Below, in pieces: positions 8,176 through 17,164 of a stretch of 64,000 bases of DNA (its first letter is position 1; each line of letters begins with the position of its first letter). The notes beneath the pieces are model-generated. The model ran no database searches. It saw nothing but the letters and a program-made list of their open reading frames with translations, and was not told the DNA's origin. A program made the position numbers and the translations under genes. Source of the stretch: Bacteroidota bacterium (lineage in GTDB: Bacteria; Bacteroidota; Ignavibacteria; Ignavibacteriales; Melioribacteraceae); assembly GCA_023397505.1 (NCBI GenBank), contig JAEWUC010000008.1, positions 186,001 through 250,000 on the forward strand, in the 5' to 3' direction.

Positions 8176-9510
8176 ATGTTACGTATAAATTTATTCGGAA
8201 AGAAAATTTTATCAATGATAATTATTTCGTCGACTCTAATTTTAACGGGCTGCTCAAATGATGAAAACCCTGTAGAATCGAATGGCAACCCGGCGAAGGT
8301 TTCGGGAAGAATATCAACAACATCATCTTCATCAAATGTGCTTGGTAAAGCAAGCGCTACGGAAGCAGTTGAAGGCGCAACAGTTGTGCTTGCACAAGTT
8401 CAAGCGGATGGATCCTTAAAAACAGTATCAACTCAATCTGTGCAGACCGATGTTAACGGAAAATTTGTTATAGAAACAAAGTTAAGCGATGAGAAAAATT
8501 TGGTTGTTGTTGCAGAAAAAGCATCGGCTAAATGGAAAGCAGTTGTTTCGGCAAAAGTTAAAAGCGGGGCTACAGTTTATGCGCCGCCATTGAATACGGA
8601 ATCTACTGCACAAGCGGATATATATATAAAGTTGGTGGGACAGGGTAAAGCAAATGAAAATTCTGAATCTGATTTAAAATGGTATATTAATTCCGAAGCC
8701 GCTGCGCAAATTCACGGCAATGCGGATGCTGAAGCAAAAATTATCGGCGCAATTCAAGCACAAAACGAAGCAACGGTTAAAGCGGCGGGCAATTCTTATT
8801 TCGGATTGACCAATGCGCAGATTCAAGCAATGTTGAAAGCTAAAACCGACGCAAGCGCTAAGTTGGATGAAGAACTTTATATGAACGGCGATTCCGACAG
8901 CGGTGTAGAATCAGCATTCAATAATTATGAAAACTCGGTTATAGCTGCAACTGCTTCGAGCAATATAAATGCTTCTATATACGCCGGGTTAATGAGAATC
9001 GGGTTGTCCGCTTATACCAATGCATCGGCATCAATGCAATCGCAGGCAAGGTTTGCAACTTCCAAATCATTTTACTTGCGGTATGCACTTGCTCTTAATT
9101 ATGCGATGAAGCAACAATTCCAAGCTGCGGGTGCGTCGAACGCACAAGTGAACTCTGTAAATTCAGCCGGAGTAACATTATACAGCTCAATTAAAAACTC
9201 TACAGATGCTGATGGAATTGCAAACGCATTTGCACAATATCAGTCATCAATTAAATCAGAATTGAAATTGACGTTAAGTTCGCATGCAAGTGCGGTTGAT
9301 TCTGTTGATGCAACAATTAACGCGGCAAACGGAGCGAAAGTAATTTTATCATCATCAATTAATTTTGGCGTTTCACTGGATGTGATTGTAAATGCATATG
9401 TAACATTTTTTAACGCGGTTAAAACTACTTCTCAAACGGCGTTCGCAGGCGCAACTTCAACCCAAGCAAGTGCGGCTGCACAAATATTAATATTTGCAAC
9501 AGTTAATTAA
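8176..9510 (+). CDS. Alanine/serine-rich lipoprotein with N-terminal carboxypeptidase-regulatory-like domain
   Basis: A 444-residue lipoprotein; the signal peptide ends in the lipobox LTGC (Cys ~26). Residues ~38-135 resemble a carboxypeptidase regulatory-like (Ig-type beta) domain, with AVEGATVVLAQV and TDVNGKFVIET. The remaining ~300 residues are unusually rich in Ala, Ser, Asn and Gln with heptad-like spacing (for example QAQNEATVKAAG and DASAKLDEELY), suggesting long helices or a bundle exposed at the cell surface. A strong AAAGGAGAAG precedes the ATG. A clear terminator follows. I do not recognise a characterised homologue; a surface structural or adhesive role is only a guess. Confidence 0.82.
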   Translation: MLRINLFGKKILSMIIISSTLILTGCSNDENPVESNGNPAKVSGRISTTSSSSNVLGKASATEAVEGATVVLAQVQADGSLKTVSTQSVQTDVNGKFVIETKLSDEKNLVVVAEKASAKWKAVVSAKVKSGATVYAPPLNTESTAQADIYIKLVGQGKANENSESDLKWYINSEAAAQIHGNADAEAKIIGAIQAQNEATVKAAGNSYFGLTNAQIQAMLKAKTDASAKLDEELYMNGDSDSGVESAFNNYENSVIAATASSNINASIYAGLMRIGLSAYTNASASMQSQARFATSKSFYLRYALALNYAMKQQFQAAGASNAQVNSVNSAGVTLYSSIKNSTDADGIANAFAQYQSSIKSELKLTLSSHASAVDSVDATINAANGAKVILSSSINFGVSLDVIVNAYVTFFNAVKTTSQTAFAGATSTQASAAAQILIFATVN

Positions 9511-9520
9511 GAAAAATATG

Positions 9521-9544
9521 GGAGGAGCCGGTGTCGGCTCTTCC
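9521..9544 (+). terminator. Transcription terminator hairpin after the alanine-rich lipoprotein
   Basis: GGAGGAGCCG (9521-9530) pairs with CGGCTCTTCC (9535-9544): a 10-bp stem with one G-T wobble and a GTGT loop, beginning 10 bases after the stop codon. The following bases are T-rich but not a pure T run, so termination may be partial. Confidence 0.65.
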
Positions 9545-9601
9545 TATTTATGATTACTTCAACTCATCAAAAACATTTTTTTAATCTAAACGGGATTACA
9601 A

Positions 9602-10090
9602 ATGAAACGTATTCTTATAGTCATGATTTTCTTAATAATTATAAGCAGCTATTCTAACGCCCAAAATAAAAAATTCGGACTCGGTGTAATTATCGGTGAA
9701 CCGACCGGCATAAGTGCAAAACTTTGGACTTCCAACACAAACGCACTTGCATTCGGTCTCGGCTGGGCTGTTGAAGGATACAGACTCAGCGGTTTCGATA
9801 GAGACTACGACAACATAACAAGAACACACATTCATGTTGATTATTTATGGCACTCGTTTTATGCAGTAAGTTCAAACGGGCAATTTCCTTTGTTCTACGG
9901 AATCGGCGGAAGAATAAATACTGGTCCGCGCTATGAAGGGAATTTAGCTGTTCGCGGAGTGTTGGGAATTCACTGGCTCCCGCGCGATACGCCGCTCGAT
10001 ATTTTTTTAGAAGTAGTTCCAACTTTAACACTTGTTAGCTCAACCGGATTTGATATTGATGCGGCAATCGGCGCAAGATTTTACTTTTAA
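9602..10090 (+). CDS. Small outer-membrane beta-barrel protein
   Basis: A 162-residue secreted protein. The signal peptide is cleaved near SNAQN. The mature part alternates polar and hydrophobic residues typical of transmembrane beta-strands and opens with FGLGVIIGEPTGISAKLW, a motif shared by a family of short barrel proteins in Bacteroidetes and Chlorobi. It ends in Phe (GARFYF), as expected for a substrate of the BAM barrel-assembly machinery. No enzymatic residues are visible. It sits between terminator-separated lipoprotein genes; a structural or transport role in the outer membrane is likely but unproven. Confidence 0.8.
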   Translation: MKRILIVMIFLIIISSYSNAQNKKFGLGVIIGEPTGISAKLWTSNTNALAFGLGWAVEGYRLSGFDRDYDNITRTHIHVDYLWHSFYAVSSNGQFPLFYGIGGRINTGPRYEGNLAVRGVLGIHWLPRDTPLDIFLEVVPTLTLVSSTGFDIDAAIGARFYF

Positions 10091-10122
10091 ATTTTTTAAT
10101 CATTTCTTAAATCGGAGGAGTA

Positions 10123-10389
10123 ATGAAAAAGAAAGTAATTAATATTTTTTTAGGCGTCCTTTTCATTGCGTTTATCGGCGTTACAGGATGCAGCGGAGTT
10201 TCCGAAGAAGAACTAGCCGAATTGCAAGCGTTGCGCGCGGAAGTCAAATCACTTAATACGGAATCAAGTTCTCTCAAAGAACGTCGTGCGAACATAGAAA
10301 AAGAGATTGCTGAAAAAAACGCCAAGCTGGATGAATGCGGAAAAATCAAATCAGAAACACGAAAGAATCTTGGCTCAATAGGTCAATAA
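10123..10389 (+). CDS. Short coiled-coil lipoprotein
   Basis: An 88-residue lipoprotein with lipobox VTGC (Cys 23) and a mature region that is almost wholly a heptad-repeat helix, starting about EEELAELQALRAEVKSL and continuing to the C-terminus. A very strong ribosome binding site (GGAGGAG) precedes the ATG. In size and design it resembles small envelope tethers such as Lpp or the coiled-coil part of CpoB, but with no sequence identity that would justify naming it. It is followed 32 bp later by a LysM coiled-coil protein, so the two may form an envelope-peptidoglycan link. Inference from architecture only. Confidence 0.78.
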   Translation: MKKKVINIFLGVLFIAFIGVTGCSGVSEEELAELQALRAEVKSLNTESSSLKERRANIEKEIAEKNAKLDECGKIKSETRKNLGSIGQ

Positions 10390-10421
10390 TCTTTTTAACT
10401 ACTAAATATTGGGGAATAGTC

Positions 10422-11129
10422 ATGAAAATAAACAGAATGATTTTTTTAATTGCGGTCATATTTTCTTTGTCTATGATTGTCTATGGGCAAGAAGAAGAGA
10501 TGACAAAAGAAGAATGGCAAAGCGAAATGGATAATCTTGTTGTTCAAAAAGCAGCGTTTAACGAAGAAATTGTTTCTTTAAGCTCTCAAGTCACAGAACT
10601 CACAAAAATAAAAAGCGAACTGCAATCGTACGACGATTGTATGGATGATGTTTATAAAATGCTCGGTGCAACAAAAGCAGATGTAAATAATTTCAGAACG
10701 AAACTAAATGCATTGAGTTCATCGATCGATGCAAAACAAGTTACCAAAGCAGATAGACAAACAGAACTGGATGCAATGAAGAAAAATAAAATTAGTGCTT
10801 TACCAGAGTTTTATGACATTGTACATAATCAACTTCAAAGGAAACTTAATGCCTGGGAAGAAAAAGCAGCCGAGATTAATTATACGGTACAACGAGGCGA
10901 TTGTCTTTGGAATATTGCAAAAAAGGATGAACATTATTCCAACGCCTTCGCGTGGCCTATTATATATAACGCAAACAGAGATAAAATTAACGATCCGGAT
11001 TTAATTTATCCCGAACAGGTTTTCTTGGTGCCAAATTTAAATAAAGAAGAAAAAGAAAAGTATGACAAGATTAGAAGAAATTATAAGCCGGCCCCGCCAA
11101 CGCAAACACAAAATAGTATTGCTCCTTGA
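10422..11129 (+). CDS. Secreted coiled-coil protein with C-terminal LysM peptidoglycan-binding domain
   Basis: A 235-residue protein with a signal peptide (cleavage near VYGQE), a helical coiled-coil stretch over residues ~25-140, then a LysM domain at ~155-210 containing YTVQRGDCLWNIAKK and INDPDLIYPEQVFLVP. LysM binds N-acetylglucosamine in peptidoglycan, so the protein should be periplasmic and cell-wall attached. I chose ATG 10422 because the signal peptide begins there and GGGGA precedes it; the longer in-frame start at 10335 lies inside the preceding gene. The tail is Pro/Gln-rich. The helical half has a Cys in SYDDCMDD; the preceding lipoprotein also has one near its C-terminus, allowing a possible disulfide link. 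Confidence 0.87.
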   Translation: MKINRMIFLIAVIFSLSMIVYGQEEEMTKEEWQSEMDNLVVQKAAFNEEIVSLSSQVTELTKIKSELQSYDDCMDDVYKMLGATKADVNNFRTKLNALSSSIDAKQVTKADRQTELDAMKKNKISALPEFYDIVHNQLQRKLNAWEEKAAEINYTVQRGDCLWNIAKKDEHYSNAFAWPIIYNANRDKINDPDLIYPEQVFLVPNLNKEEKEKYDKIRRNYKPAPPTQTQNSIAP

Positions 11130-11153
11130 TGTGTTGAGTGCACCCCCCAATAC

Positions 11154-11193
11154 AAATCCGGGAGAGGTAGGTTTATTAGCAGCTCCCGGGTTT
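11154..11193 (+). terminator. Terminator-like hairpin after the LysM gene
   Basis: AAATCCGGGAG (11154-11164) pairs with CTCCCGGGTTT (11183-11193): an 11-bp stem with one G-T wobble and an 18-base loop, 25 bases after the LysM stop codon. The right arm ends in TTT but the T run is short. It separates the LysM gene from the next lipoprotein. Confidence 0.6.
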
Positions 11194-11230
11194 GCATAAT
11201 TTACTTGATATAGAATCAATGGAGCTAAAA

Positions 11231-11860
11231 ATGCATTGCAAATTGAGCGGATACCAAGAACATATTGATGAACTTTGTATTAGGAAGATATCATTTCTAT
11301 CATTGTTTATTTTGTTATTAACAACTTTGGCGGCGTGCAGCGGATTGCTCGAAACCGATAAACTAAATGGTGATTTTGAATATGTTGAAGATAACGATTT
11401 AACTCCGGCTGGGTGGTCTTCAAACATTTTGGTAAAAGGCAGAGATTGTGCAACAATAAGCGTTGATGAAAAAGTTTATCGTAGCGGCGGAAAATCTTTG
11501 CTGTTCGAAATACCAAAGTCTGTCTCCAAACAATCATACATCAATAAAGTCGTTCGCAGCTGTTATGGTTTGAAAAACCTTAATACTTATGAATTGAACG
11601 GCTGGATTAAAACAAAGGATATTAATAACTCTCCTTACATAGAATTAGAATTCTGGAACAACGGTAAACTTGCGGGGAGTTATTCAACAAAGAGAGATCA
11701 GATTGTCGGAACAACAAATTGGAAAAAAGTGAGTTCCATATTTAAGATTCCAAAGGGCACGTCAAAAGTAATTATTTTATTGGTAGTACCAAATTTTCAA
11801 AACGGCGGTGGTAAAGTCTGGTTTGATGATATCAAAATTAAAAGTCTTGAAAATGCCTAA
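11231..11860 (+). CDS. Lipoprotein with carbohydrate-binding-module-like beta-sandwich
   Basis: About 209 residues. I place the start at ATG 11231, with GGAG six bases upstream; the open frame reaches back to a TTG at 11192 inside the terminator hairpin. The hydrophobic segment ISFLSLFILLLTTLAAC ends in a lipobox at Cys ~36, giving a rather long charged n-region. The mature part has the look of a CBM4/9/22-type galactose-binding-like fold: LNGDFEYVEDNDLTPAGW near the start, YRSGGKSLLFEIPK in the middle and GGGKVWFDDIKIK at the end. Such modules bind glycans. No catalytic domain is attached. It ends 22 bp before the convergent dehydrogenase gene. Confidence 0.78.
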   Translation: MHCKLSGYQEHIDELCIRKISFLSLFILLLTTLAACSGLLETDKLNGDFEYVEDNDLTPAGWSSNILVKGRDCATISVDEKVYRSGGKSLLFEIPKSVSKQSYINKVVRSCYGLKNLNTYELNGWIKTKDINNSPYIELEFWNNGKLAGSYSTKRDQIVGTTNWKKVSSIFKIPKGTSKVIILLVVPNFQNGGGKVWFDDIKIKSLENA

Positions 11861-11882
11861 AATAATATTTTGTACAAATTCT

Positions 11883-12917
11883 TTACTCAAAATTAATCAT
11901 CGCTTTAATTACACCGTCAGAGTAATTTTCTACAAGATCGAAAGCTTCCGCAGTCTGTTCAAACGAAAAGTTATGAGTAATCATAAAATCAATATTAAAA
12001 TTCGGATTTGCCAGCATTTGCAAAGCCGTTTCAACTTTCTCGTTTTGACGCCGCACGTTTTGTATTTGAATTTCCTTTCGGCGAATTAGATGTGGATTAA
12101 ATTTAATTTCGTTCGTTTCAGGAATTCCGATAATAATTAGTTTCCCGCCGGGTTTTAAAATATCGATTGCTTGATCAATTGCTTCTTGTTTGCCGCAGCA
12201 ATCAAAAACAACATCAACGCCTTCGTTTTCAATTTCCAGAATATCTTTTACAATGTTTTGCTTTTTAGGATTGCCGGAATAAACAGCACCATTTTCGATT
12301 GCATTTTTGTTCCTATAATCCAAAACGTCGGTTGTAAATATTTTATCGATTTCCTTGAATTTTGCGGCGGTCAAAACAGAAAGTCCAACCGGGCCCGTCC
12401 CGAGAATAGCCAAAGATTTTTCATAATCAGAAATAAAACTAAGCGCGTGCAGAGCAATCGAAAGCGGCTCGGCAAGCACAGCTTGTTGATAGGAGATATG
12501 ATCTGGAATTTTATAACAACATTGCGACGGTAAAATTAAGTATTCCGCAAGTGCGCCTTCCAATTGTCCCGGGCATCCAAGAAATTTTTGATTTAAACAA
12601 GTATGAAATCTTCCGCTTAAACATTGAGTGCATTTACCGCAAGGAACCAACGGATCAATTGCAATGCGGTCGCCGGGAATAACATTCTTTACATCATCAC
12701 CGACATGTTCAACAATTCCGGCACACTCGTGTCCTATGCAAAACGGGTAAGCAACAATTTGATCGCCGATCTTTCCATCGGAGTAATAATGAATATCTGA
12801 ACCGCAAACACCGACAGATTTTATTTTTATTAAAACATCGCCGGAGTTTTTAATTTCCGGCGATGTTATTTCAATTACTTCAAATGAATGAGGTTTATTT
12901 AATACAAAGCTTTTCAT
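11883..12917 (-). CDS. Zinc-dependent polyol (sorbitol/L-arabitol-type) dehydrogenase
   Basis: A 344-residue medium-chain dehydrogenase/reductase. Catalytic zinc ligands are C38 (GVCGSDIHYY), H63 and E64 (GHECAG). The structural zinc site C93, C96, C99 and C107 is complete. The Rossmann motif LGTGPVGLS follows at mid-protein. The GSDIHYY segment is typical of sorbitol/xylitol/L-arabitol dehydrogenases, which interconvert sugar alcohols and ketoses with NAD. Its ATG shares a base with the stop codon of the arabinofuranosidase gene (TAATG), so the two are translationally coupled. In this cluster L-arabitol or a related pentitol is a reasonable substrate, but this is inferred from context. Confidence 0.88.
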   Translation of the reverse strand: MKSFVLNKPHSFEVIEITSPEIKNSGDVLIKIKSVGVCGSDIHYYSDGKIGDQIVAYPFCIGHECAGIVEHVGDDVKNVIPGDRIAIDPLVPCGKCTQCLSGRFHTCLNQKFLGCPGQLEGALAEYLILPSQCCYKIPDHISYQQAVLAEPLSIALHALSFISDYEKSLAILGTGPVGLSVLTAAKFKEIDKIFTTDVLDYRNKNAIENGAVYSGNPKKQNIVKDILEIENEGVDVVFDCCGKQEAIDQAIDILKPGGKLIIIGIPETNEIKFNPHLIRRKEIQIQNVRRQNEKVETALQMLANPNFNIDFMITHNFSFEQTAEAFDLVENYSDGVIKAMINFE

Positions 12918-14476
12918 TAGTTCTTTACTTCGAGAACGATTACCGATTTAGCCGGAATGGTTAAATTAATTTTGTTGTCTTTAACTTTTGCTTCCTTAAA
13001 TTCTTTTGGCGTAACATTATTCGGGCTGTCAAACGCGTTAAACGTTTTTAATTCCGGCGCGGTTAAAATTGTACCGGTTGCCGAAGAAAATTTTTGTCCG
13101 CGTATTTCACAACTAAGGTCTACAGATTTATTCGGATGAACATTTACTATGCTAATGTGAATTTTACCATCGCTGCTTTTTGAGGACGATATATTCAACT
13201 CCGGAACGCTTTTGTCCTGTAATTTAAAATCTCCGCATTTTAATTCTGTTGGAAGTAATGTTGCATCTTGATGAACTTTGTACATGTCGAAAATATGATA
13301 TGTCGGGGTAAGAATCATTTTTGGCCCGTCGGTTAAAATCACTGCTTGTAAAACATTTATCATCTGTGCGATGTTTGCCATTTTGACTCTATCGGCATTG
13401 TTGTTAAAAATATTTAAAGTTGCACCGGCAGTGATTGCATCACGCAATGTGTTTTGTTGATATAAAAATCCCGGATTTGTACCCGGCTCAACATTAAACC
13501 AGTTTCCCCATTCGTCAACCATTAAACCGATTTTTTTATCGGGATCGTATTTATCCATTATGTTGGAATACTTTTTAATAAAATACTCCATTTCAAGACA
13601 ACTCTTAATTGTTGAGAAATACTCTTCTTCGTTAAACACTGTGGCCGAACCTTTGTCTGTCCAATTTTTTGTTATGGTATAATAGTGAAGAGAGAACCCG
13701 TTCATCAAAGACGGACTAACTTCTTTCATAACTGTTTCAACCCAATCAAAATCTTCCGGCGTTCCGCCGCATGCAATTTTATATAATCTGTTATTACCGT
13801 AATTGCGGCTGTATGTTGCGTAAAGTTTGTACATGTCGGAATAAAATTCAGCGTCCATATTACCGCCGCAGCCCCAGCATTCATTACCGACGCCCCAGTA
13901 TTTGATGCTCCATGGTTTTTCTCTGCCGTTTTGTTTGCGGAGATTTGCCATCGGACTTTCACCGTCGAAGGTTAAGTATTCAACCCACTTTGACATTTCC
14001 TCAACAGTTCCGCTGCCAACATTACCGCTTATATAAGGTTCGGTGCCGATCAATTCGCAAAAATCTAAAAATTCGTGAGTGCCGAAACTATTATCTTCAA
14101 CAACACCGCCCCAGTGTGTGTTAACCATTTTAGGTCTTTGATCGCGCGGACCAATTCCGTCGCGCCAGTGATATTCATCTGCGAAACAACCGCCGGGCCA
14201 TCTTAGAACGGGCACTTTAATTTTTTTTAGAGCGTCTATTACATCGTTGCGCATACCGCGGGTATTGGGAATTTTGGAATTTTCCCCGACCCAAATACCT
14301 TCGTAAATACATTTGCCGAGATGTTCTGAAAAATGTCCGTAAATATTCTTGTTTATAGTGTGCGTTCCAAGGTCTGCGTTAATTGTTGCAGTTGCTTCGG
14401 ATTTTTGTTGAGAGAATGTTATTGTGTTTGCCAAAGCAAAAAACACAAGTAATAATAAAATAGATTTTCTTTTCAT
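12917..14476 (-). CDS. Secreted alpha-L-arabinofuranosidase, GH51
   Basis: A 519-residue glycoside hydrolase with a signal peptide (cleavage near TFSQQ). The catalytic barrel carries the acid/base E199 in VGNECWG and the nucleophile E322 in LMVDEWGNW; IYGHFSEHLG and RWPGGCFADEYHW are family signatures. A beta-sandwich domain follows from about residue 395. GH51 enzymes release L-arabinose from arabinan or arabinoxylan by a retaining mechanism. Most GH51 enzymes are cytosolic, so the signal peptide places this one in the periplasm or at the outer membrane. GAGG precedes the ATG. A terminator separates it from the isomerase upstream, so it and the dehydrogenase probably form their own transcript. 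Confidence 0.95.
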   Translation of the reverse strand: MKRKSILLLLVFFALANTITFSQQKSEATATINADLGTHTINKNIYGHFSEHLGKCIYEGIWVGENSKIPNTRGMRNDVIDALKKIKVPVLRWPGGCFADEYHWRDGIGPRDQRPKMVNTHWGGVVEDNSFGTHEFLDFCELIGTEPYISGNVGSGTVEEMSKWVEYLTFDGESPMANLRKQNGREKPWSIKYWGVGNECWGCGGNMDAEFYSDMYKLYATYSRNYGNNRLYKIACGGTPEDFDWVETVMKEVSPSLMNGFSLHYYTITKNWTDKGSATVFNEEEYFSTIKSCLEMEYFIKKYSNIMDKYDPDKKIGLMVDEWGNWFNVEPGTNPGFLYQQNTLRDAITAGATLNIFNNNADRVKMANIAQMINVLQAVILTDGPKMILTPTYHIFDMYKVHQDATLLPTELKCGDFKLQDKSVPELNISSSKSSDGKIHISIVNVHPNKSVDLSCEIRGQKFSSATGTILTAPELKTFNAFDSPNNVTPKEFKEAKVKDNKINLTIPAKSVIVLEVKN

Positions 14477-14533
14477 GTAGGCCTCAAAGATAATTTATTG
14501 TTTTTAAACTTATAAATTCTGATGCAGTATTTT

Positions 14534-14561
14534 AAAAAGCCCCCTCTCTTAAAAAGGGGGC
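14534..14561 (-). terminator. Rho-independent terminator after the isomerase gene (minus strand)
   Basis: GCCCCC (14539-14544) and GGGGGC (14556-14561) form a six-bp GC stem with an 11-base loop. Read on the minus strand it is followed by five T residues (14538-14534), the classic intrinsic terminator pattern, starting just past the isomerase stop codon. GC-arm/AT-loop palindromes of this shape are also often dispersed as repeats in related genomes. Confidence 0.72.
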
Positions 14562-14574
14562 GCGGGAGAAAAGT

Positions 14575-16053
14575 CTAAAACGGATTTTCAGACGAATAAT
14601 AAACACCTTTTGGACGGTTGAAATAAACATCTTCAACACCAAGCATTTTGCATGCTGCAAACAATGCTTTGCCCGAATGCTTAAATGCAATAGCTGTATG
14701 ATGCGGGAATTTCTTTTCCAAAAGAACATGACGGTAAAATCTTCCCATCTCTTTAATTCCGAAAACGCCAATGCACCCGAAAGATTTGGGGTTAACATTC
14801 AATACTTCACCGTTTGCAACATAAGCTTGAATTTTGGCGTCGGGAGTGGATTGGATTCTGAAAACGGAAATAGGGCCGGATTTAATTTGTCCTTCAATAG
14901 TACCGCGCGTGATGTTTGGTTCCTGGCCAGGCTCCATCAATCTATGCATAATTAATTGATGCTGCATAACCGGTTGAACAATGCAGCCGGTAGAAGTATT
15001 ACCGCAGTGGAAGCCCATCCACAAATCGCTTAAAGTATAATCGCCGATTTCGTTTTTGAATTCTTCGTACATGTCTTTCGGTACGGAGTTATTTATATCG
15101 AGAATGGCGGGTGGAACTTCCGTAGCACAAACAGACATGTATTCGCTTAATGCACCGTAAGTATCGGCTTCGCAAGCAACGGGAATTCCTCTCGCAGCCA
15201 AACGTGAATTTAAATAACACGGAACATGCCCGAAATATTTTTCGAATGAAGGCCAGCATTTATTTGCAAACGCGCCGTATTCGGATGCACCGAGATTTGC
15301 GTTCATAAATTTTTCTAAAGCGAGTTCGTACTGTGCTAATTTTTCGAGAAGATCGGGATATGTGTTTCCTTTGCCGAGTTCGGCGGCCATTTCTTTTGCA
15401 ATAACTTTAATCTGTGGATTATCTTTTTCAGCTTGAACGATATCGTAAAGATCGAGTTCGCTGTTTTCCATGATCTCAACGCCGAGATCGTAAAGCGGTT
15501 GAATCGGCGCGTGGCAGGTAACAAAATCGAACGGACGCGGACCGAAAGTAAATATTTTTAAATTGATAACGCCGAGAACGATTCGGGCAATGGGTATAAA
15601 TTCAGCTATCATTTTCGCTGTATCAGCCGGGTCGCCAATCGGATATTCGGGGATGTACGGATCGAGCCCGCGCAAACCGAAATTATAAGATGCGCTTAAC
15701 AAGCCGCAGTAAGCATCGCCACGCCCGTTGATTAAATCTTTTCCTGTATCTTCGGCGGCAGCGGTAACCATTGTTGGTCCGCCGAATCTTTCGGCTAATA
15801 AAGTTGTTGGTCCTTCAGGTCCAAAATTCCCGAGATAAAGATGTATGGCGTTAACGTCTTTGTCGTCAAGTTCGTCAAGAGCTTTTAAAACATCGTTTTC
15901 GTTTTCGATAATTGTTTCAATTTCGACAACAGGGATATTTTGTTTTTTACACTCGGCCACAACTGCTTGTCTTCTTTTGCGCGAAAGTTCGATAGGGAAA
16001 CAATCGCGGCTAACGGCAACAATGCCGAGCCGTACTTCTGGAATGTTTTGCAT
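14575..16053 (-). CDS. L-fucose/L-arabinose isomerase-family protein, probable L-arabinose isomerase
   Basis: A 492-residue ketol isomerase of the FucI/AraA fold, but without the usual AraA N-terminus. Candidate metal and catalytic residues by analogy with FucI are E295 (ACEADTYG), D319 (AILDINNS) and a histidine later (H349 in FHCGN, or HHTAIAF near the end). It starts 18 bp after the 4-epimerase, with AAGGAG before the ATG. Its neighbours supply ribulokinase and ribulose-5-phosphate 4-epimerase, and the window has no classical AraA. I therefore infer that it converts L-arabinose to L-ribulose. Related proteins in Firmicutes and Bacteroidetes are usually annotated only as family members. Confidence 0.85.
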   Translation of the reverse strand: MQNIPEVRLGIVAVSRDCFPIELSRKRRQAVVAECKKQNIPVVEIETIIENENDVLKALDELDDKDVNAIHLYLGNFGPEGPTTLLAERFGGPTMVTAAAEDTGKDLINGRGDAYCGLLSASYNFGLRGLDPYIPEYPIGDPADTAKMIAEFIPIARIVLGVINLKIFTFGPRPFDFVTCHAPIQPLYDLGVEIMENSELDLYDIVQAEKDNPQIKVIAKEMAAELGKGNTYPDLLEKLAQYELALEKFMNANLGASEYGAFANKCWPSFEKYFGHVPCYLNSRLAARGIPVACEADTYGALSEYMSVCATEVPPAILDINNSVPKDMYEEFKNEIGDYTLSDLWMGFHCGNTSTGCIVQPVMQHQLIMHRLMEPGQEPNITRGTIEGQIKSGPISVFRIQSTPDAKIQAYVANGEVLNVNPKSFGCIGVFGIKEMGRFYRHVLLEKKFPHHTAIAFKHSGKALFAACKMLGVEDVYFNRPKGVYYSSENPF

Positions 16054-16071
16054 GATATTTCTCCTTAAATG

Positions 16072-16785
16072 TTATTTATAATTTTTCTGCCCGTAATATG
16101 CATTAGGTCCGTGCTTTCTTTGATAATGTTTTTCGGAAATATATTCCGGCAACGAATTTTGAGATGATTGATTGATGCCGGTTGAAATTTGATAAGTACC
16201 AAGGGCCATTTCGGCAACTCGCTCGAGTATTAAAGCATTACGAACTGAATCGGCAGCGTTCTTTCCAAAAGCAAACGGTGCATGACCTGCAACAAGAATC
16301 CCAGGAGTTGCTGCGGAATCCAGCTTTTCAAAACGTTCTGCAATTATTTTTCCCGTATTAAGTTCATATGCTTCTTCAACTTCCTCTATTGTAAGAAAAC
16401 GTGTTAACGGTATCGATCCGTAAAAGTGGTCCGCGTGCGTAGTGCCGAGGCATGGAATTTCTTTACAAGCTTGTGCGAACATTGTTGCGTATTTGCTGTG
16501 CGTATGAGTAATACCGTTGATCGTTTTGAATGCTTTATAAAGTTCAACATGTGTCGGCGTATCGGAAGAAGGTCTTTTATCTCCTTCAACAACGTTACCT
16601 TCGAGATCAACAATCACAATATCATTAGCGGAAAGATTTTCGTAATCGACACCGCTCGGTTTTATAGCAATTAAATTTTTTTCTCTGTCGATTCCGCTTA
16701 CATTTCCCCAGGTTAAAACAACAAGCCCGTATTTTACCAAATCCAAATTTGCTTGAAGTACTTCTTCTTTTAATTTTTCGAGCAT
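16072..16785 (-). CDS. araD: L-ribulose-5-phosphate 4-epimerase
   Basis: A 237-residue class II aldolase-family enzyme. It converts L-ribulose 5-phosphate to D-xylulose 5-phosphate, the last step of L-arabinose catabolism. The zinc ligands H94 and H96 (THTHS) and H168 (VAGHAPF) are present, with D75 in the SSDTPTH segment and the phosphate-binding GNVSG and KPSGV motifs. Length and motifs match E. coli AraD (231 residues). It is the first gene of the araD-isomerase unit on the minus strand; an inverted repeat upstream (16835-16848) may be its operator. Confidence 0.95.
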   Translation of the reverse strand: MLEKLKEEVLQANLDLVKYGLVVLTWGNVSGIDREKNLIAIKPSGVDYENLSANDIVIVDLEGNVVEGDKRPSSDTPTHVELYKAFKTINGITHTHSKYATMFAQACKEIPCLGTTHADHFYGSIPLTRFLTIEEVEEAYELNTGKIIAERFEKLDSAATPGILVAGHAPFAFGKNAADSVRNALILERVAEMALGTYQISTGINQSSQNSLPEYISEKHYQRKHGPNAYYGQKNYK

Positions 16786-16834
16786 AATTTACTACTCCGT
16801 AATAATGCTTTGTTTGATAAAATTATTTAAAGTT

Positions 16835-16848
16835 TGGTCATGTGACCA
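16835..16848. promoter_or_regulatory. Perfect inverted repeat upstream of araD, candidate operator
   Basis: TGGTCA-TG-TGACCA, six-base arms with a two-base centre, lying 50-63 bases before the araD start codon. Position and symmetry fit a site for a dimeric regulator, with the XylR-type protein of this cluster an obvious candidate. AraC-type regulators more often use direct repeats, so another regulator is possible. Confidence 0.4.
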
Positions 16849-17164
16849 CCGGATACTAAATTTAATTAATAAATGCAGAGGTCTCCTATCGATAAAATTA
16901 ATAATCATAAAAGATAACAGAAATAAATATGTAAATATTCTCAAACTAAAGATCATACTTTTGGTCTCACGATCCGTAGAATTTTTATTTATTCTGTTAA
17001 TAAATTTAGTCAATTCGCATGTGTGTTTTTAGATTATGCTATTTTTTAATTTGCACCGGAAGTCGAACTTAAATTTAACAGAACCGGCAAAATTCTAAAA
17101 CGCGACTCGCCTGAAGTCGGAACAAATTTTGCTGATAGTTTTTATGAATTTGTAACAGCTACCA

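Noticed and set aside
14532..14566. GC palindrome read as a mobile element
   Set aside because: A single copy in the window with a T run on the minus strand is better explained as a terminator.
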